Positions 26,175 to 35,129 of a DNA stretch of 47,808 nucleotides are shown here, one piece after another. Numbering within the stretch: the first letter of the stretch is position 1; each line of letters begins with the position of its first letter. This DNA is from Deltaproteobacteria bacterium (GTDB lineage: Bacteria > Desulfobacterota > Desulfomonilia > Desulfomonilales > Desulfomonilaceae): the NCBI GenBank assembly GCA_021777225.1, contig JAJYDQ010000029.1:1-47808 (forward strand), read 5' to 3'. Under the pieces are notes generated by a model. It did no database searches. It had not been told where the DNA came from and saw nothing but the letters and a program-made list of their open reading frames with translations. The position numbers were made by a program, and so were the translations under genes.

Positions 26175-27344
26175 CTAGATTTCAGACCCAACTATCATGA
26201 CACCGTTAAATTGATCTACCCCTCCCATAGCGTGACCTAATGCCATCTTTGCCCCTTCAATCTGGTGCTCCCCGGCTTTACCCATCACCTGAAGAGCGGC
26301 TTCCCCCACTCTGATAAGCCCAGTCGCCCCAATAGGATTTGTGCATAAGGTCCCTCCCGAGGGATCACAGGGTAATTGCCCACTCCTCGCGAAAGTCCCT
26401 CTTAAAACCAGATCAGGGGCCTCTCCATAACCACAAAAACCGAAGCACTCATAAAACATCATTTCTTGAAAGGTAAAAGGATTGTAGACTTCCGCAACGT
26501 CAAGTTCTTTTACTGGGTCTTTGATTCCAGCCTGATCATATGCTTCTTTAGCCGCTTGAATTGCGCTCTGCCATATTACTTTATCACTATCGCCGAAATA
26601 ATATTCTTCTCCCCTGAAGCCAATCCCCCTAACCCATGCCACCTTCTCCCTGCCAAGTCTTCGGACGGCTTCTTCGGAGGCGAAGATCACGGCGCATGCG
26701 CCATCAGAATTAGGGCATACATCCAGGAGCCTCACAGGGGAAGAAATTATCTTGGAATTTTTGACATCTTCGGTTGTAACTCTTAGTTTGACATGAGCAT
26801 AAGGATTATCAAAAGCGCTGTCATGGTGAGTTTTGGATATGTAGGCAGCGGCATCTCTTATTTGCTCTTCGTCAATGCCATAACGATCTGTCCAAAGTCG
26901 GCACTGCATTGAGAAAATTCCTGGCGCGCCGGCTATAAAATATCTCTGATAAAAAGGTTCAACCACCGTGGTCATTGTGGCCTGACTATCCCCTTCGTTC
27001 ATTTTTTCGTGACCAACCGCCAAAACCATGTCCGCCATACCTGAAGCCACCCAATAAAAAGCGGTGTGGGCGATTGATACGCCTGTAGAACCACATGTTT
27101 CAGTCTTCAGTATCGGCTTGCCCACCGCCTGCATCGCATCCGCAAAATAAAAATGAGTCAGCGCCACTCCTTCCATCATCGAAGGCATTGTTCCTGAAAC
27201 CACTCCATCTATGTCATCAGTGGTTAACCCTGTGTCTTCAAATACTTTTAGAACCGCTTCTCTAACCAAATCGGGATAAGACACATCCATCCTTTTCCCA
27301 TGCTTGGTCTGCCCAACTCCAATTATGGCTACCGGTCGTCCCAT
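26175..27344 (-). CDS. Thiolase-fold enzyme, SCP-x/lipid-transfer type (copy A)
   Basis: Thiolase-superfamily protein of 389 residues. Candidate nucleophile is C84 in TETCGSTGVS. The usual GHPxGATG motif reads TNPIGATG, so its His is Asn. A later GHAMGG sits near the C-terminus. It is about 91% identical by my hand count (33 differences in 389) to the copy at 33948-35117, so it is a recent paralogue. The ATG at 27344 has AGGAGG eight bases upstream. Just upstream lies a decayed tail of the Cys-less thiolase gene, so the copied unit was larger than this gene. Such proteins cleave beta-ketoacyl-CoA, or act as aldolases with a DUF35 partner; which one is undecided. Confidence 0.9.
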   Translation of the reverse strand: MGRPVAIIGVGQTKHGKRMDVSYPDLVREAVLKVFEDTGLTTDDIDGVVSGTMPSMMEGVALTHFYFADAMQAVGKPILKTETCGSTGVSIAHTAFYWVASGMADMVLAVGHEKMNEGDSQATMTTVVEPFYQRYFIAGAPGIFSMQCRLWTDRYGIDEEQIRDAAAYISKTHHDSAFDNPYAHVKLRVTTEDVKNSKIISSPVRLLDVCPNSDGACAVIFASEEAVRRLGREKVAWVRGIGFRGEEYYFGDSDKVIWQSAIQAAKEAYDQAGIKDPVKELDVAEVYNPFTFQEMMFYECFGFCGYGEAPDLVLRGTFARSGQLPCDPSGGTLCTNPIGATGLIRVGEAALQVMGKAGEHQIEGAKMALGHAMGGVDQFNGVMIVGSEI

Positions 27345-27356
27345 GTCATCCACCTC

Positions 27357-27457
27357 CTAGATTCCCAAAATCGCTACAGCGTGGCACTGCCCGGCAAAAC
27401 CGTGTGTTCCACGGCCCAAGTTTGGCTTAGCCTTTTTTCTATAAAAACTTGGTATTC
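27357..27457 (-). pseudogene. Decayed 3' remnant of the Cys-less thiolase gene
   Basis: Read on the minus strand this segment encodes GTHGFAGQCHAVAILGI then stop, matching the C-terminus GTHGFAGQCHAVAILGM of the protein at 35130-36272. Further upstream KKAKPNLG aligns with KKVKTALA, and before that CAAGTT matches with a small indel that breaks the frame. Similarity ends within about 100 bp, 13 bp from the next gene's stop. The same ribosome-site sequence then leads into thiolase copy A, as it does for copy B. This shows that the duplicated unit included the neighbouring gene's end. Confidence 0.88.
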
Positions 27458-27470
27458 ATACATGTTGTAA

Positions 27471-28604
27471 CTAAAGGCCTAATTCCCTAGCCACCTTTTC
27501 TCGGTGAAAATCCTGATCACCAAATGCCTGATCACCCTCAATAGAAAGCCTGTGGTAAAGATGCATGTCATGCTCCATAGTAAAACCAATACCTCCAAAG
27601 ATCTGATGTCCCAAGGTTGTTACGCGCCTGTAAACATTACCTATACGCGCCTTGGCCATCGCTACTTCCTTGCTCGCTCTAATTAGACTACTCATCTTCC
27701 AGGCTGCCTTGTAAAGCAAAAACCTGGAACCGTTAATATCAATCCACATGTTGGCAAGATGATGCTGAATCGCCTGGAAACTACCAATAGGACGATCGAA
27801 TTGCACTCTCTGCTTGGCATATTGGAGGGCCATATCAAAAGCAGCTTGAGCCCCTCCAATCATTTCCGCGCATCGAACCAAAGCCGCTTTTTCCATAATA
27901 GCCGTCACTGTTGGCCACGCAAGATTTACTGTTCCTAGGACATTCTCCTTTGCTACCCTCGCATCATTAAATACAATCTCGCATAGTTTACTGTTAAATA
28001 ATGTTCTAAGGAGTGTGCATTTAGTTCTCGGATTTTTGGCGTCAACCAAAAGGATAGTTATTCCTTCTTCAGGGTTTGGCGTCCTTTCAGTTCTCGCCAC
28101 ACATAAAAAATAATCAGCGAAATTTGCATCGGGAACGAAAAGTTTTGTGCCACCTATGACATATTCATCTTTATCTAGAGTCGCTGTAACTTGAATATAT
28201 GATGGGTCATAGATAGTGTTTGGCTCAGACAATGCCAAGGTAAGTTTTACCTCTCCACGAGTCAGCTTGGGCAAAATGTCAATTTTTTGTTCCTCATTTC
28301 CGGACATCAAAACTGTCATTCCACCCAGGACAACCGTGGACAAAAACGGTCCAGGACAAAGGTTATATCCCATTTCTTCAACTAGGACCACTAAATCCAG
28401 AAAGGAGCCACCAACACCGCCATATTCCTCAGGCACGAGCAGCCCCATCCACCCCAGCGCAGCCATCTTCCGCCACAATTCGCTAGAATATCCATCATCA
28501 CTTTGATATAATTTTTTGATCAATTCCTTAGGAAATTCTTTCTCCAGGAAATGATGGACCGACGCCTTCAACATTCTCTGATCTTCATTTAACTCAAAAT
28601 CCAT
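27471..28604 (-). CDS. Acyl-CoA dehydrogenase (FadE-like, probable heterodimer subunit 2)
   Basis: Acyl-CoA dehydrogenase-fold protein of 377 residues, MDFELNEDQRML at the start with GGAGG seven bases upstream. It has PEEYGGVGGS, ALSEPNTIYDPS in place of the usual TEP-SGSD loop, and SIEGDQAFGDQ at the C-terminal position where YEGT-type enzymes hold the base. The FAD loop lacks the usual AGSD residues. This resembles the second subunits of alpha2beta2 dehydrogenases, such as those for steroid side chains (family knowledge). It follows the larger partner by 42 bp, so a heteromeric enzyme is likely (inference). Confidence 0.9.
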   Translation of the reverse strand: MDFELNEDQRMLKASVHHFLEKEFPKELIKKLYQSDDGYSSELWRKMAALGWMGLLVPEEYGGVGGSFLDLVVLVEEMGYNLCPGPFLSTVVLGGMTVLMSGNEEQKIDILPKLTRGEVKLTLALSEPNTIYDPSYIQVTATLDKDEYVIGGTKLFVPDANFADYFLCVARTERTPNPEEGITILLVDAKNPRTKCTLLRTLFNSKLCEIVFNDARVAKENVLGTVNLAWPTVTAIMEKAALVRCAEMIGGAQAAFDMALQYAKQRVQFDRPIGSFQAIQHHLANMWIDINGSRFLLYKAAWKMSSLIRASKEVAMAKARIGNVYRRVTTLGHQIFGGIGFTMEHDMHLYHRLSIEGDQAFGDQDFHREKVARELGL

Positions 28605-28646
28605 CCTGTGGCCTCCATACCGATTCTAATTACGCCACCTCCCACT

Positions 28647-29843
28647 TCAAATTCTGGGCAATCCCAATCCTCGTGTGGCCATGATCCCCCGAATTACCTC
28701 AGATGTCCCAGCGCCAATGGGGCCGGACACCGAGTCCAGGTAACCAAGGCTCACCATTCCTTTCAAAGGAACCCATTTAGAGCCCTTCTCCAACTGCCCA
28801 AAAGGTCCCAATATCTCCATTGCGGCGTTTGCGAAACTTTGCCCTAATTCCGATCCAAGGAGCTTTAATGCCGATGACTCAAGAACCGGAGCAACCCCTT
28901 GATCCATCAACCAAGCCGTACGCCAGTAAAAACCGTATAGAATCTCGAGTTCAATAGCCATTGTCGCCAACTTATCCCGTACTCTGGAATTTTTTCCGAG
29001 CATTGCGCCATCACGTTTTGTTTCTTTTACATATTTTACTAATTCTTCAAGAATTCGTCTGAATGCGCCAATAGGCATAATGATTCGTTCAAATTGCAGG
29101 GCTACCATAAGATAATAAAAGCCTTTGTTAATTTCGCCGACTATGTGTTTTTTGGGAATCCTAACATCGTCAAAAAACACCTCGTTAAAGGAATGTATTC
29201 CACATATGTTTTGAATTGGACGAATGGTTAGACCAGGAGTTCTATTGTCTACAATCATCAGTGAAAGCCCTTGATGTTTTTTAGCAGTGGAGTCCGTTCG
29301 GGCCAGCAACCAAGCGTAATCCGCTATATGGGCGCCGCTACTCCAAATTTTCTGTCCGTTGATAATGAGATCATCGCCTTCTTCATAAGCTTTGGTCTGA
29401 CATGAACTGAGATCCGAACCAGCGTTAGGCTCGCTATAGCCCAACCAAAACCGCACATCTCCTCTGGCGATCTTGGGTAACCATTCTTTTTTCATTTCTT
29501 CACTACCGACGAGCAAGATGGTTGGGCCAACGATCGATGTGGCCACGTCAGCGGCGGGCGCTCCATAATAGGACATTACATCATTAAATATGGCTTGCTT
29601 CATTGTGGAAGCCATTCCACCATATTCTGTCGGCCATCCAAGGCAGAGCCAACCCTTACTCCCTAACTTTCTGAAAGACTGATCCCAAAATTCCTTGAAA
29701 TTCGCTTCAAACATCGGAGTGGCACCATATCCTCCGGGCCATCGGAAAATCTTTTCGTCCCATCCAGGCGGGAGTTCCTGCTTCACGAAATCTTCAACTT
29801 CTTTCCTAAATGCCGTCTCTTGCTGCGTGAATTCAAAATCCAT
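28647..29843 (-). CDS. Acyl-CoA dehydrogenase (FadE-like, probable heterodimer subunit 1)
   Basis: Acyl-CoA dehydrogenase of 398 residues. It starts MDFEFTQQETAFRKEVEDFV and has GWPTEYGG, GYSEPNAGSDLSS with the FAD/substrate loop complete, LIINGQKIWSS, QFERIIM with a Glu in the isovaleryl-type base position, and IGAGTSEVIRGIMA at the end. Insertion RWPGGYGATPM near residue 35-45 is unlike short-chain enzymes. AAGGA lies eight bases before the ATG. Upstream is a 350-bp stretch without genes, so this may open a transcript. Forms a probable pair with the next gene. Confidence 0.92.
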   Translation of the reverse strand: MDFEFTQQETAFRKEVEDFVKQELPPGWDEKIFRWPGGYGATPMFEANFKEFWDQSFRKLGSKGWLCLGWPTEYGGMASTMKQAIFNDVMSYYGAPAADVATSIVGPTILLVGSEEMKKEWLPKIARGDVRFWLGYSEPNAGSDLSSCQTKAYEEGDDLIINGQKIWSSGAHIADYAWLLARTDSTAKKHQGLSLMIVDNRTPGLTIRPIQNICGIHSFNEVFFDDVRIPKKHIVGEINKGFYYLMVALQFERIIMPIGAFRRILEELVKYVKETKRDGAMLGKNSRVRDKLATMAIELEILYGFYWRTAWLMDQGVAPVLESSALKLLGSELGQSFANAAMEILGPFGQLEKGSKWVPLKGMVSLGYLDSVSGPIGAGTSEVIRGIMATRGLGLPRI

Positions 29844-30197
29844 CTTTTATGTCCTTCTGTTTCGGCTCTTCTGCCAGTAATTGTCCCGTTGATTACATAC
29901 GCCAGCCTGAAATTCAGGATTTCAAAAAAATTTCTTCATAGACAACCAACATTTAGGGCATTTTCTATCCAAAAATTAAGAGGGCTTGCCAGGCGCTTTA
30001 TATTGTTCAAGAATTTGGTGTTTAGGCGCTTCCCCAAATTTCAACCGTGCAAGGATAACAAAGGCTTCATTAGTTTTGAGCGCAAATTCTGCATGTTGAC
30101 TATAGAACCAATTTTCAGTGGTATTAGTCCGGTTTCTAGATTTTACCCAAGCCAAAGAGACCGACGAAGCATTTTCACACAATCATTTTGTCCATGC
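29844..30197. other. Gene-free stretch with a short inverted repeat
   Basis: No convincing gene is seen. CCTGAAATTCAGG at 29906-29918 is a 13-base inverted repeat with one central base, better as an operator than a hairpin, about 65 bp before the dehydrogenase start. A weak GG-N10-GC arrangement on the minus strand at 29873-29886 only partly fits a sigma-54 promoter. A 68-codon reading frame at 29976-30182 on the minus strand has no support. Confidence 0.4.
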
Positions 30198-30800
30198 CTA
30201 TATACAAGCCTTGTCAAAGTTTCTGAATTTGAGCCATATCTCTTCGACCTGTTTACAGGGTTTCCTCAAGTGAGCCAGAATTGTCAATAACTAGATCACA
30301 ATAACCTCTTTTTTCTTCAACTGACAATTGACAACGGATGAGATTCATGGCCAATTCTTCGGTGATGTTGTCCCGTTTTAGCAAACGTTGTAACTGGATT
30401 GTTTCTGGGATGTAAACCATTAACAGATTGTCAAACATTGCCTGCATCTGTGTCTCTATGAGAAGCGAAATGACGACTTGGATTACAATATTTTCCTTTT
30501 CTCTGGAATAGTTTTCAACCTGACACAAAAAAGCTCCTCCAATTCTCGGGTGGGTAAAGCTTTCGAGTTTTTTCCGTTTTTCCATATTCCTGAAAACAAT
30601 TTCTCTCAGTCTCTCTCTGTCAAGAGTTCGATTCTCCAAAAAAGGAAACTATATCAAGGTAAGCAGGTTTGCCTGGCTCTACCCTAATCTGCTTAAAACA
30701 TCAAAATCTATGATCTGGGCTCCTAGTTCCTCCAACATTCTGGCCACAGTTGATTTCCCTGTGCCAATACCACCAGTTATCCCAAGCAGGAGTCGGTGGG
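30198..30800 (-). pseudogene. coaE: Frameshifted dephospho-CoA kinase gene
   Basis: Dephospho-CoA kinase makes CoA in the last biosynthetic step. The coding signal is spread over several frames. The N-terminal part has an intact P-loop [20 protein letters not shown] and [10 protein letters not shown]. One base is missing after that, and [17 protein letters not shown] follows in another frame. A second shift leads to TLDRERLREIVFRN, LLIETQ and IDNSGSLEET in the frame 30253-30639. A third, one inserted base, separates KQVEEIWLKFR, ending with TAG at 30198. No good start codon is seen; the 5' end overlaps the DUF169 gene's end. Decay or an assembly error are both possible. If real, the cell needs another coaE elsewhere. 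Confidence 0.85.
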
Positions 30801-31592
30801 GTTCTCTCGGAGTTTGACTGCCATTGATTTAAATTCATAGGCCCGGGGGAAATTAGCGGCAATATCAGCTTCGGCCCCTGCATAACTAATCGGATATCGA
30901 ATACCTCTGCGGTATAGGGACTCCATCCCACGTACAGATTTGTCAACCATCTCGGCTGGAACAGCCATCACAATTTCATCGTCCTGAGCGTGACCGTAGC
31001 GCCTCTCTCCATAACAGGGGATAGTAAGCGATGGCTTCTTTGTCAGATAGCATCGTGCAATGGCATCTGAGCAAGAAGATTCTCCAACACAGAAAAATTT
31101 TAGAATTTCGTAATTCTCAAACTGAAGCGAATTTATTAAAAGTATCATTTGGGCGGGGTTGGCATAGATCAATACTATATCCGGATCAAAAGGATTATAT
31201 ACCAAAGGAGTCATGGCGACAGCCTTGTATTTGCCGGTTGGTATTCGACAAATACTATTTTCATATTTCTTCCCGTCGGCTCGACTTTTGGCCCAGACAA
31301 TGCTTCTAAAGGTTCCGTCTTTCATGAATTTTGGAGTATCCGTCAATCCAATGATTGATGGACATATAACGTCACCAAAATCATTAAGGTTCGCCCCTAC
31401 CGTCCAGTCAAAATTCCTTGCCAGATTGATGAGTTGACACAACGTTGATTTATGACTCATCCGACGAATATATGGAATTTTATCAATTTCAGTTTCGTCT
31501 TCAAAAAGTTTAAAGGCCACAGGAAATGATTTGAGCCTTAACAAAAGCTCCAGTCTCCGAATAGGTTTCTCCCAGTCTCGACTGGCGTTCAT
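30777..31592 (-). CDS. DUF169-family protein
   Basis: Protein of 271 residues of the DUF169 family (no assigned function that I know). Features: [15 protein letters not shown] near the N-terminus, [10 protein letters not shown], and C-terminal [31 protein letters not shown] with several cysteines, the usual DUF169 pattern. The ATG at 31592 is preceded by AAGGA seven bases upstream; an earlier in-frame start at 31613 would add seven residues. It lies 36 bp after the acyl-CoA ligase and overlaps the decayed coaE. DUF169 genes are often in anaerobe metabolic operons, from memory. A redox or metal role is a guess. Confidence 0.82.
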   Translation of the reverse strand: MNASRDWEKPIRRLELLLRLKSFPVAFKLFEDETEIDKIPYIRRMSHKSTLCQLINLARNFDWTVGANLNDFGDVICPSIIGLTDTPKFMKDGTFRSIVWAKSRADGKKYENSICRIPTGKYKAVAMTPLVYNPFDPDIVLIYANPAQMILLINSLQFENYEILKFFCVGESSCSDAIARCYLTKKPSLTIPCYGERRYGHAQDDEIVMAVPAEMVDKSVRGMESLYRRGIRYPISYAGAEADIAANFPRAYEFKSMAVKLRENPTDSCLG

Positions 31593-31628
31593 AATAGTGT
31601 CCTTACCGGCCAAGAAAGAAACAACGTG

Positions 31629-33281
31629 TTATCTCAATGCTCTTCTCATTAACTTTCCAACCGCATTTTTAGGAATTTCTTCTATAAATTCTACGATCCG
31701 TGGAACCTTGAAAGTAGCCATCTCATCCTGACAGAAATCAATAATTTCCTGTTTTCCGATCTTGCCTTTGTAATCGTCCCTTAATGAAATGAAAGCCTTG
31801 ATTGTCTCCCCTCTATAAGCGTCAGCAACACCTACGACTGCAACCTCCTTGACCGCCGGATGTTTCATTATGACTCCTTCAATTTCAGTTGGGGCAACAT
31901 TATATCCTGAAGCAATAATCAGATCTTTATATCGATCGACAAAGTAAAAGAAACTATCGTCATCCATGTAAGCCGCATCCCCAGTATGGAACCACCCATC
32001 TTCTTCCCAAGCCTTTTTCGTTTCTTCTGGTTTGTTCCAGTAGCCTCTTGCAAAATCCCCTATGAATTTAAACATAAGCTCACCCGTTTCACCAATCGGA
32101 ATAATGTCTCCATCGTTGTTGACTATCTTCGCCTCGCCTACGGGATATCCTATTGTGCCTATTTTCTGCCTTGCCGGGGTATTAACAGTGCCACCTGAAA
32201 TAGTACTTGCGCAGTGAGTTTCTGTAAGCCCCAGACCATCGGTTAATGTGAGCCCCGTCATATGCCTCCACCTCTCTATGACTGGAGCGGGTGTTGGCGC
32301 ACCACAGGCCAAACTTATCCTGATATTTTTTAAGTCATAATTCCCAATCTCCGGGTAATTCATTAAAGCAACATAAAAGGTTGGCGGGGCAAACACCATT
32401 GACACTTTGTACTTTACTATTTGCTCCAAGCATTCTTTGGCATCAAATAGGGGAACAAGAATTACGGTTCCTCCTGCTGAAAGAAGAGGTAGTTGCGCTA
32501 AATTGTACCCTGACGTGTGAAACATTGGCATTATTTGTAGGTTTACATCGTTCTGAGTAGGCCACACAGCGGCTACAAGGCTGCGAACAACTGCCCAACA
32601 GAGTTTGTGCGCCTCCATGACCCCTTTAGATATGCCGGTTGTTCCAGCAGTGTATAACAACAGTGACAAATCATGATTGCCGTCTATTTCGATTTCTGGC
32701 GCCATTGGAGGAGCATTGTCCAAAAACTTCACAAAATCATAAGTTCCTTCAACATGATTTTTCCTGGTCACATATAAGGGAGGAATATAAGCGTCAGAAG
32801 CGGCGAAATCTTCAAGACTCGTCAAAATAATGTTTCGGAGACGAGTTTTCCCCTTAACCTTTTCGATCAAATGATAAAAGGAATTTAAAGCGATAATAGT
32901 TTCGGCCCCAGAATCATTTAGCTGGTATTCGAGTTCTCTTTCTCTATACATGACGTTGATAGGTGCTGAAATGGCGCCGGTTTTGTTTATGCCAAAATAT
33001 GATACAGTATGCTGTATACAATTAGGCATCATAGTGGCTACACGGTCCCCCTTCTTGATGCCAAAAGTGGCGATAAGTCCAGAAGCTAGGCGGTTTGACA
33101 GATCATTTACCTCACGATAGGACATCTCTCGACCAAGGCAAACTAATGCTGTCTTTTCAGGCCATCTTTTCACTGGATCGATCAATAATTCAGAGATTGA
33201 CGTATTTGGAATATCAGATAGGTTTAGAGGCGAAACACGCCAAGCAGGATCACACTTCGCATATGAAAACTTCTTTTCCAT
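31629..33281 (-). CDS. Acyl-CoA ligase (AMP-forming)
   Basis: Acid:CoA ligase of 550 residues. Motifs: LLYTAGTTGISKGVMEAH (A3), DGLGLTETH (A5), GDAAYMDDDSFFYFVDRYKDLIIASGYNV (A7-A8 at about residues 425-453) and the catalytic lysine in PKNAVGKLMRRALR (A10, C-terminal end). AGGAG lies before the ATG at 33281. It lies 178 bp downstream of the DUF35 gene and 36 bp before DUF169. It probably activates the acid degraded by this cluster or an intermediate released by it. Substrate class (fatty, aromatic or branched) cannot be read from the motifs alone. Confidence 0.93.
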   Translation of the reverse strand: MEKKFSYAKCDPAWRVSPLNLSDIPNTSISELLIDPVKRWPEKTALVCLGREMSYREVNDLSNRLASGLIATFGIKKGDRVATMMPNCIQHTVSYFGINKTGAISAPINVMYRERELEYQLNDSGAETIIALNSFYHLIEKVKGKTRLRNIILTSLEDFAASDAYIPPLYVTRKNHVEGTYDFVKFLDNAPPMAPEIEIDGNHDLSLLLYTAGTTGISKGVMEAHKLCWAVVRSLVAAVWPTQNDVNLQIMPMFHTSGYNLAQLPLLSAGGTVILVPLFDAKECLEQIVKYKVSMVFAPPTFYVALMNYPEIGNYDLKNIRISLACGAPTPAPVIERWRHMTGLTLTDGLGLTETHCASTISGGTVNTPARQKIGTIGYPVGEAKIVNNDGDIIPIGETGELMFKFIGDFARGYWNKPEETKKAWEEDGWFHTGDAAYMDDDSFFYFVDRYKDLIIASGYNVAPTEIEGVIMKHPAVKEVAVVGVADAYRGETIKAFISLRDDYKGKIGKQEIIDFCQDEMATFKVPRIVEFIEEIPKNAVGKLMRRALR

Positions 33282-33342
33282 TTCTTCTCTCCTAATTCAT
33301 TATCGAATCATGTCGGCAACAAATTAAGATGTGGTCTCGGAT

Positions 33343-33384
33343 GCGGGAGAAAGCCAAAAGGCGTAGCCTGAAGCGCTCTCCCGT
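33343..33384 (-). repeat. Inverted repeat with nested hairpin in the DUF35-ligase gap
   Basis: CGGGAGA at 33344-33350 pairs with TCTCCCG at 33377-33383. The loop between them holds AGGC-GTA-GCCT, a second small stem. The element sits in the 178-bp gap after the DUF35 gene and could form a two-stem RNA that limits read-through or stabilises message ends. No T-run follows on the transcribed strand. Confidence 0.35.
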
Positions 33385-33459
33385 AGTTATACGGCAAACA
33401 CCGAAATCTTGATTATTGGATAGAGTGTCTAAATTGGCTACCCCCTGGTCTCCGGTTTA

Positions 33460-33921
33460 TTATAGCGGTTCAAAATAACTGATATCCATGATGTGGCCTT
33501 TTCTATCGTCTTCCCAAACCGCCTTGACTTTCATTCCGGTTTTTACCTTTTGTCTGACTACATCGAAATCATCGAGATCAAATCCCGCCACTAAGTGAAG
33601 AAAACCGACATCTGTTCCATCAAGGAGGATCATAGCGCTAATAAAAGGAGGATCAGTGGGCATACCAAAATATCTGTAATTGGCGTAACTCCATGTCAAA
33701 AGGGTCCCTTCCTGCGAAACCTCAAGCCATTGGTCTGCATCCACAAAGCACTGGGGACAAAAAGTCCGCGCAGGAACAAGAACCCTGCCGCATTTGGAAC
33801 ACTTGGTTCCATATATCTTTTTCTCCTTCATGCCCTCAAAAAACCGCGTCCACGTAGCGCCATACGCCAGTTCATAAGGAAGTGTTATTTGATTCAACAA
33901 TGTTTTAAATTCCTTCGCCAT
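33460..33921 (-). CDS. DUF35 (zinc-ribbon plus OB-fold) thiolase partner
   Basis: Protein of 153 residues. Four cysteines C41, C44, C55 and C58 (CSKCGRVLVPARTFCPQC) form the rubredoxin-like zinc ribbon, followed by an OB-fold (GTLLTWSYANYRYFGMP... to FEPL). DUF35 proteins bind thiolase-fold enzymes and can help channel or position acyl-CoA, as in the archaeal thiolase-HMG-CoA synthase complex, BbsA with BbsB and ChsH2 with Ltp2 (family knowledge). GGAGG lies nine bases before the ATG at 33921. It is 26 bp after thiolase copy B, so a thiolase-DUF35 complex is likely. Copy A has no adjacent DUF35 and may share this one. Confidence 0.9.
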   Translation of the reverse strand: MAKEFKTLLNQITLPYELAYGATWTRFFEGMKEKKIYGTKCSKCGRVLVPARTFCPQCFVDADQWLEVSQEGTLLTWSYANYRYFGMPTDPPFISAMILLDGTDVGFLHLVAGFDLDDFDVVRQKVKTGMKVKAVWEDDRKGHIMDISYFEPL

Positions 33922-33947
33922 CGTTCTTTTCCTCCCTTTCATTTATC

Positions 33948-35117
33948 CTAGAACTCGGACCCAACAATCATGACACCGTTAAACTGATCTATGCCACCCA
34001 TGGCGTGACCTAGGGCCATCTTAGCCCCTGGAATTTGGTGGTCCCCGGCTTTGCCCATCACCTGGAGCGCCGCCTCAGCTACTCTGATTAATCCTGTAGC
34101 CCCAATTGGATTAGTGCATAAAGTCCCTCCGGAGGGGGCACAGGGTAATTGTCCACCTCTGGCGAAAGCCCCACCTAAAACCATGTCAGGGGCCTCACCG
34201 AAACCGCAAAAACCAAAGCACTCATAAAACATCATCTCTTGAAAGGTGAAAGGATTATAGACCTCGGCCACGTCTAGGTCCTTCTTCGGATCCTTGATTC
34301 CAGCCTGATCATATGCTTCCTTCGCCGCCTGAATCGCGCTTTGCCACACCACCTTGTCACTGTCACCGAAATAATATTCCTCTCCCCTGAAACCAATCCC
34401 TCTTACCCATGCCACCTTTTCCCTACCAAGTTTGTGTACCGCTTCTTCCGAGGCGAAGATCACGGCGCAAGCGCCATCAGAATTGGGACAGACATCAAGA
34501 AGTCGTACAGGAGAAGAGATTATCTTGGAATTTTTGACATCTTCTATTGTAACCTTTACCTTGACATGCGCATAAGGATTGTCAAAAGCGCTGTCGTGGT
34601 GAGTCTTTGATATATAAGCCGCTGCGTCCCTTATCTTCTCTTCAGAGATCCCGTAACGATCAGCCCACAGTCGAGACTGCATGGAAAAGACACCCGGAGC
34701 TCCAGCGGCAAAGTAATGTTGATAAAAGGGTTCGGCCACCGTAGTCATAGTCGCCTGGCTGTCTCCTTCGTTCATTTTTTCATGACCAACCGCCAAGACT
34801 ATATCCGCCATCCCTGATGACACCCAATAAAAGGCGGTATGGGCGATGGATACCCCGGTGGAACCGCATGTTTCAGTCTTCATTATTGGTTTGCCTACCG
34901 CCTGCATTGCGTCGGCAAAATAGAAATGAGTTAGAGCTACTCCCTCCATCATGGAGGGCATAGTCCCTGAAACCACGCCGTCAATGTCATCAGGGGTCAA
35001 TCCTGTATCCTCAAATACCCGCAACACCGCCTCTCTTACCAAATCGGGATAGGACACATCCATCCGTCTCCCGTGCTTTGTCTGTCCTACTCCTATTATG
35101 GCGACTGGTCTTCCCAT
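33948..35117 (-). CDS. Thiolase-fold enzyme, SCP-x/lipid-transfer type (copy B)
   Basis: Protein of 389 residues with C84 in TETCGSTGVS as candidate nucleophile, TNPIGATG in place of GHPxGATG, and GHAMGG near the end, exactly as in copy A. The surrounding order (Cys-less thiolase-like, copy B, DUF35) is intact and suggests that this is the ancestral location. The ATG at 35117 has AGGAGG eight bases upstream, 12 bp after the stop of its upstream partner. Likely job: cleavage of a beta-ketoacyl-CoA, or an aldol cleavage, within a complex with the DUF35 protein. The change of the GHP His to Asn argues for caution about ordinary thiolysis. Confidence 0.91.
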   Translation of the reverse strand: MGRPVAIIGVGQTKHGRRMDVSYPDLVREAVLRVFEDTGLTPDDIDGVVSGTMPSMMEGVALTHFYFADAMQAVGKPIMKTETCGSTGVSIAHTAFYWVSSGMADIVLAVGHEKMNEGDSQATMTTVAEPFYQHYFAAGAPGVFSMQSRLWADRYGISEEKIRDAAAYISKTHHDSAFDNPYAHVKVKVTIEDVKNSKIISSPVRLLDVCPNSDGACAVIFASEEAVHKLGREKVAWVRGIGFRGEEYYFGDSDKVVWQSAIQAAKEAYDQAGIKDPKKDLDVAEVYNPFTFQEMMFYECFGFCGFGEAPDMVLGGAFARGGQLPCAPSGGTLCTNPIGATGLIRVAEAALQVMGKAGDHQIPGAKMALGHAMGGIDQFNGVMIVGSEF

Positions 35118-35129
35118 ATAACCCACCTC

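Noticed and set aside
28647-29843. Loss of the catalytic Glu in the dehydrogenase (GAGT for YEGT)
   Set aside because: Isovaleryl-type enzymes use a Glu in a different helix, and a Glu in QFERIIM is present here.
29873-29886. Weak GG-N10-GC arrangement on the minus strand before the dehydrogenase pair
   Set aside because: Spacing is right but the boxes are poor (GGGACAA and TGGC), so it is not called a promoter.
29976-30182. 68-codon frame on the minus strand
   Set aside because: No ribosome site, no recognisable domain, and it lies next to decayed sequence.
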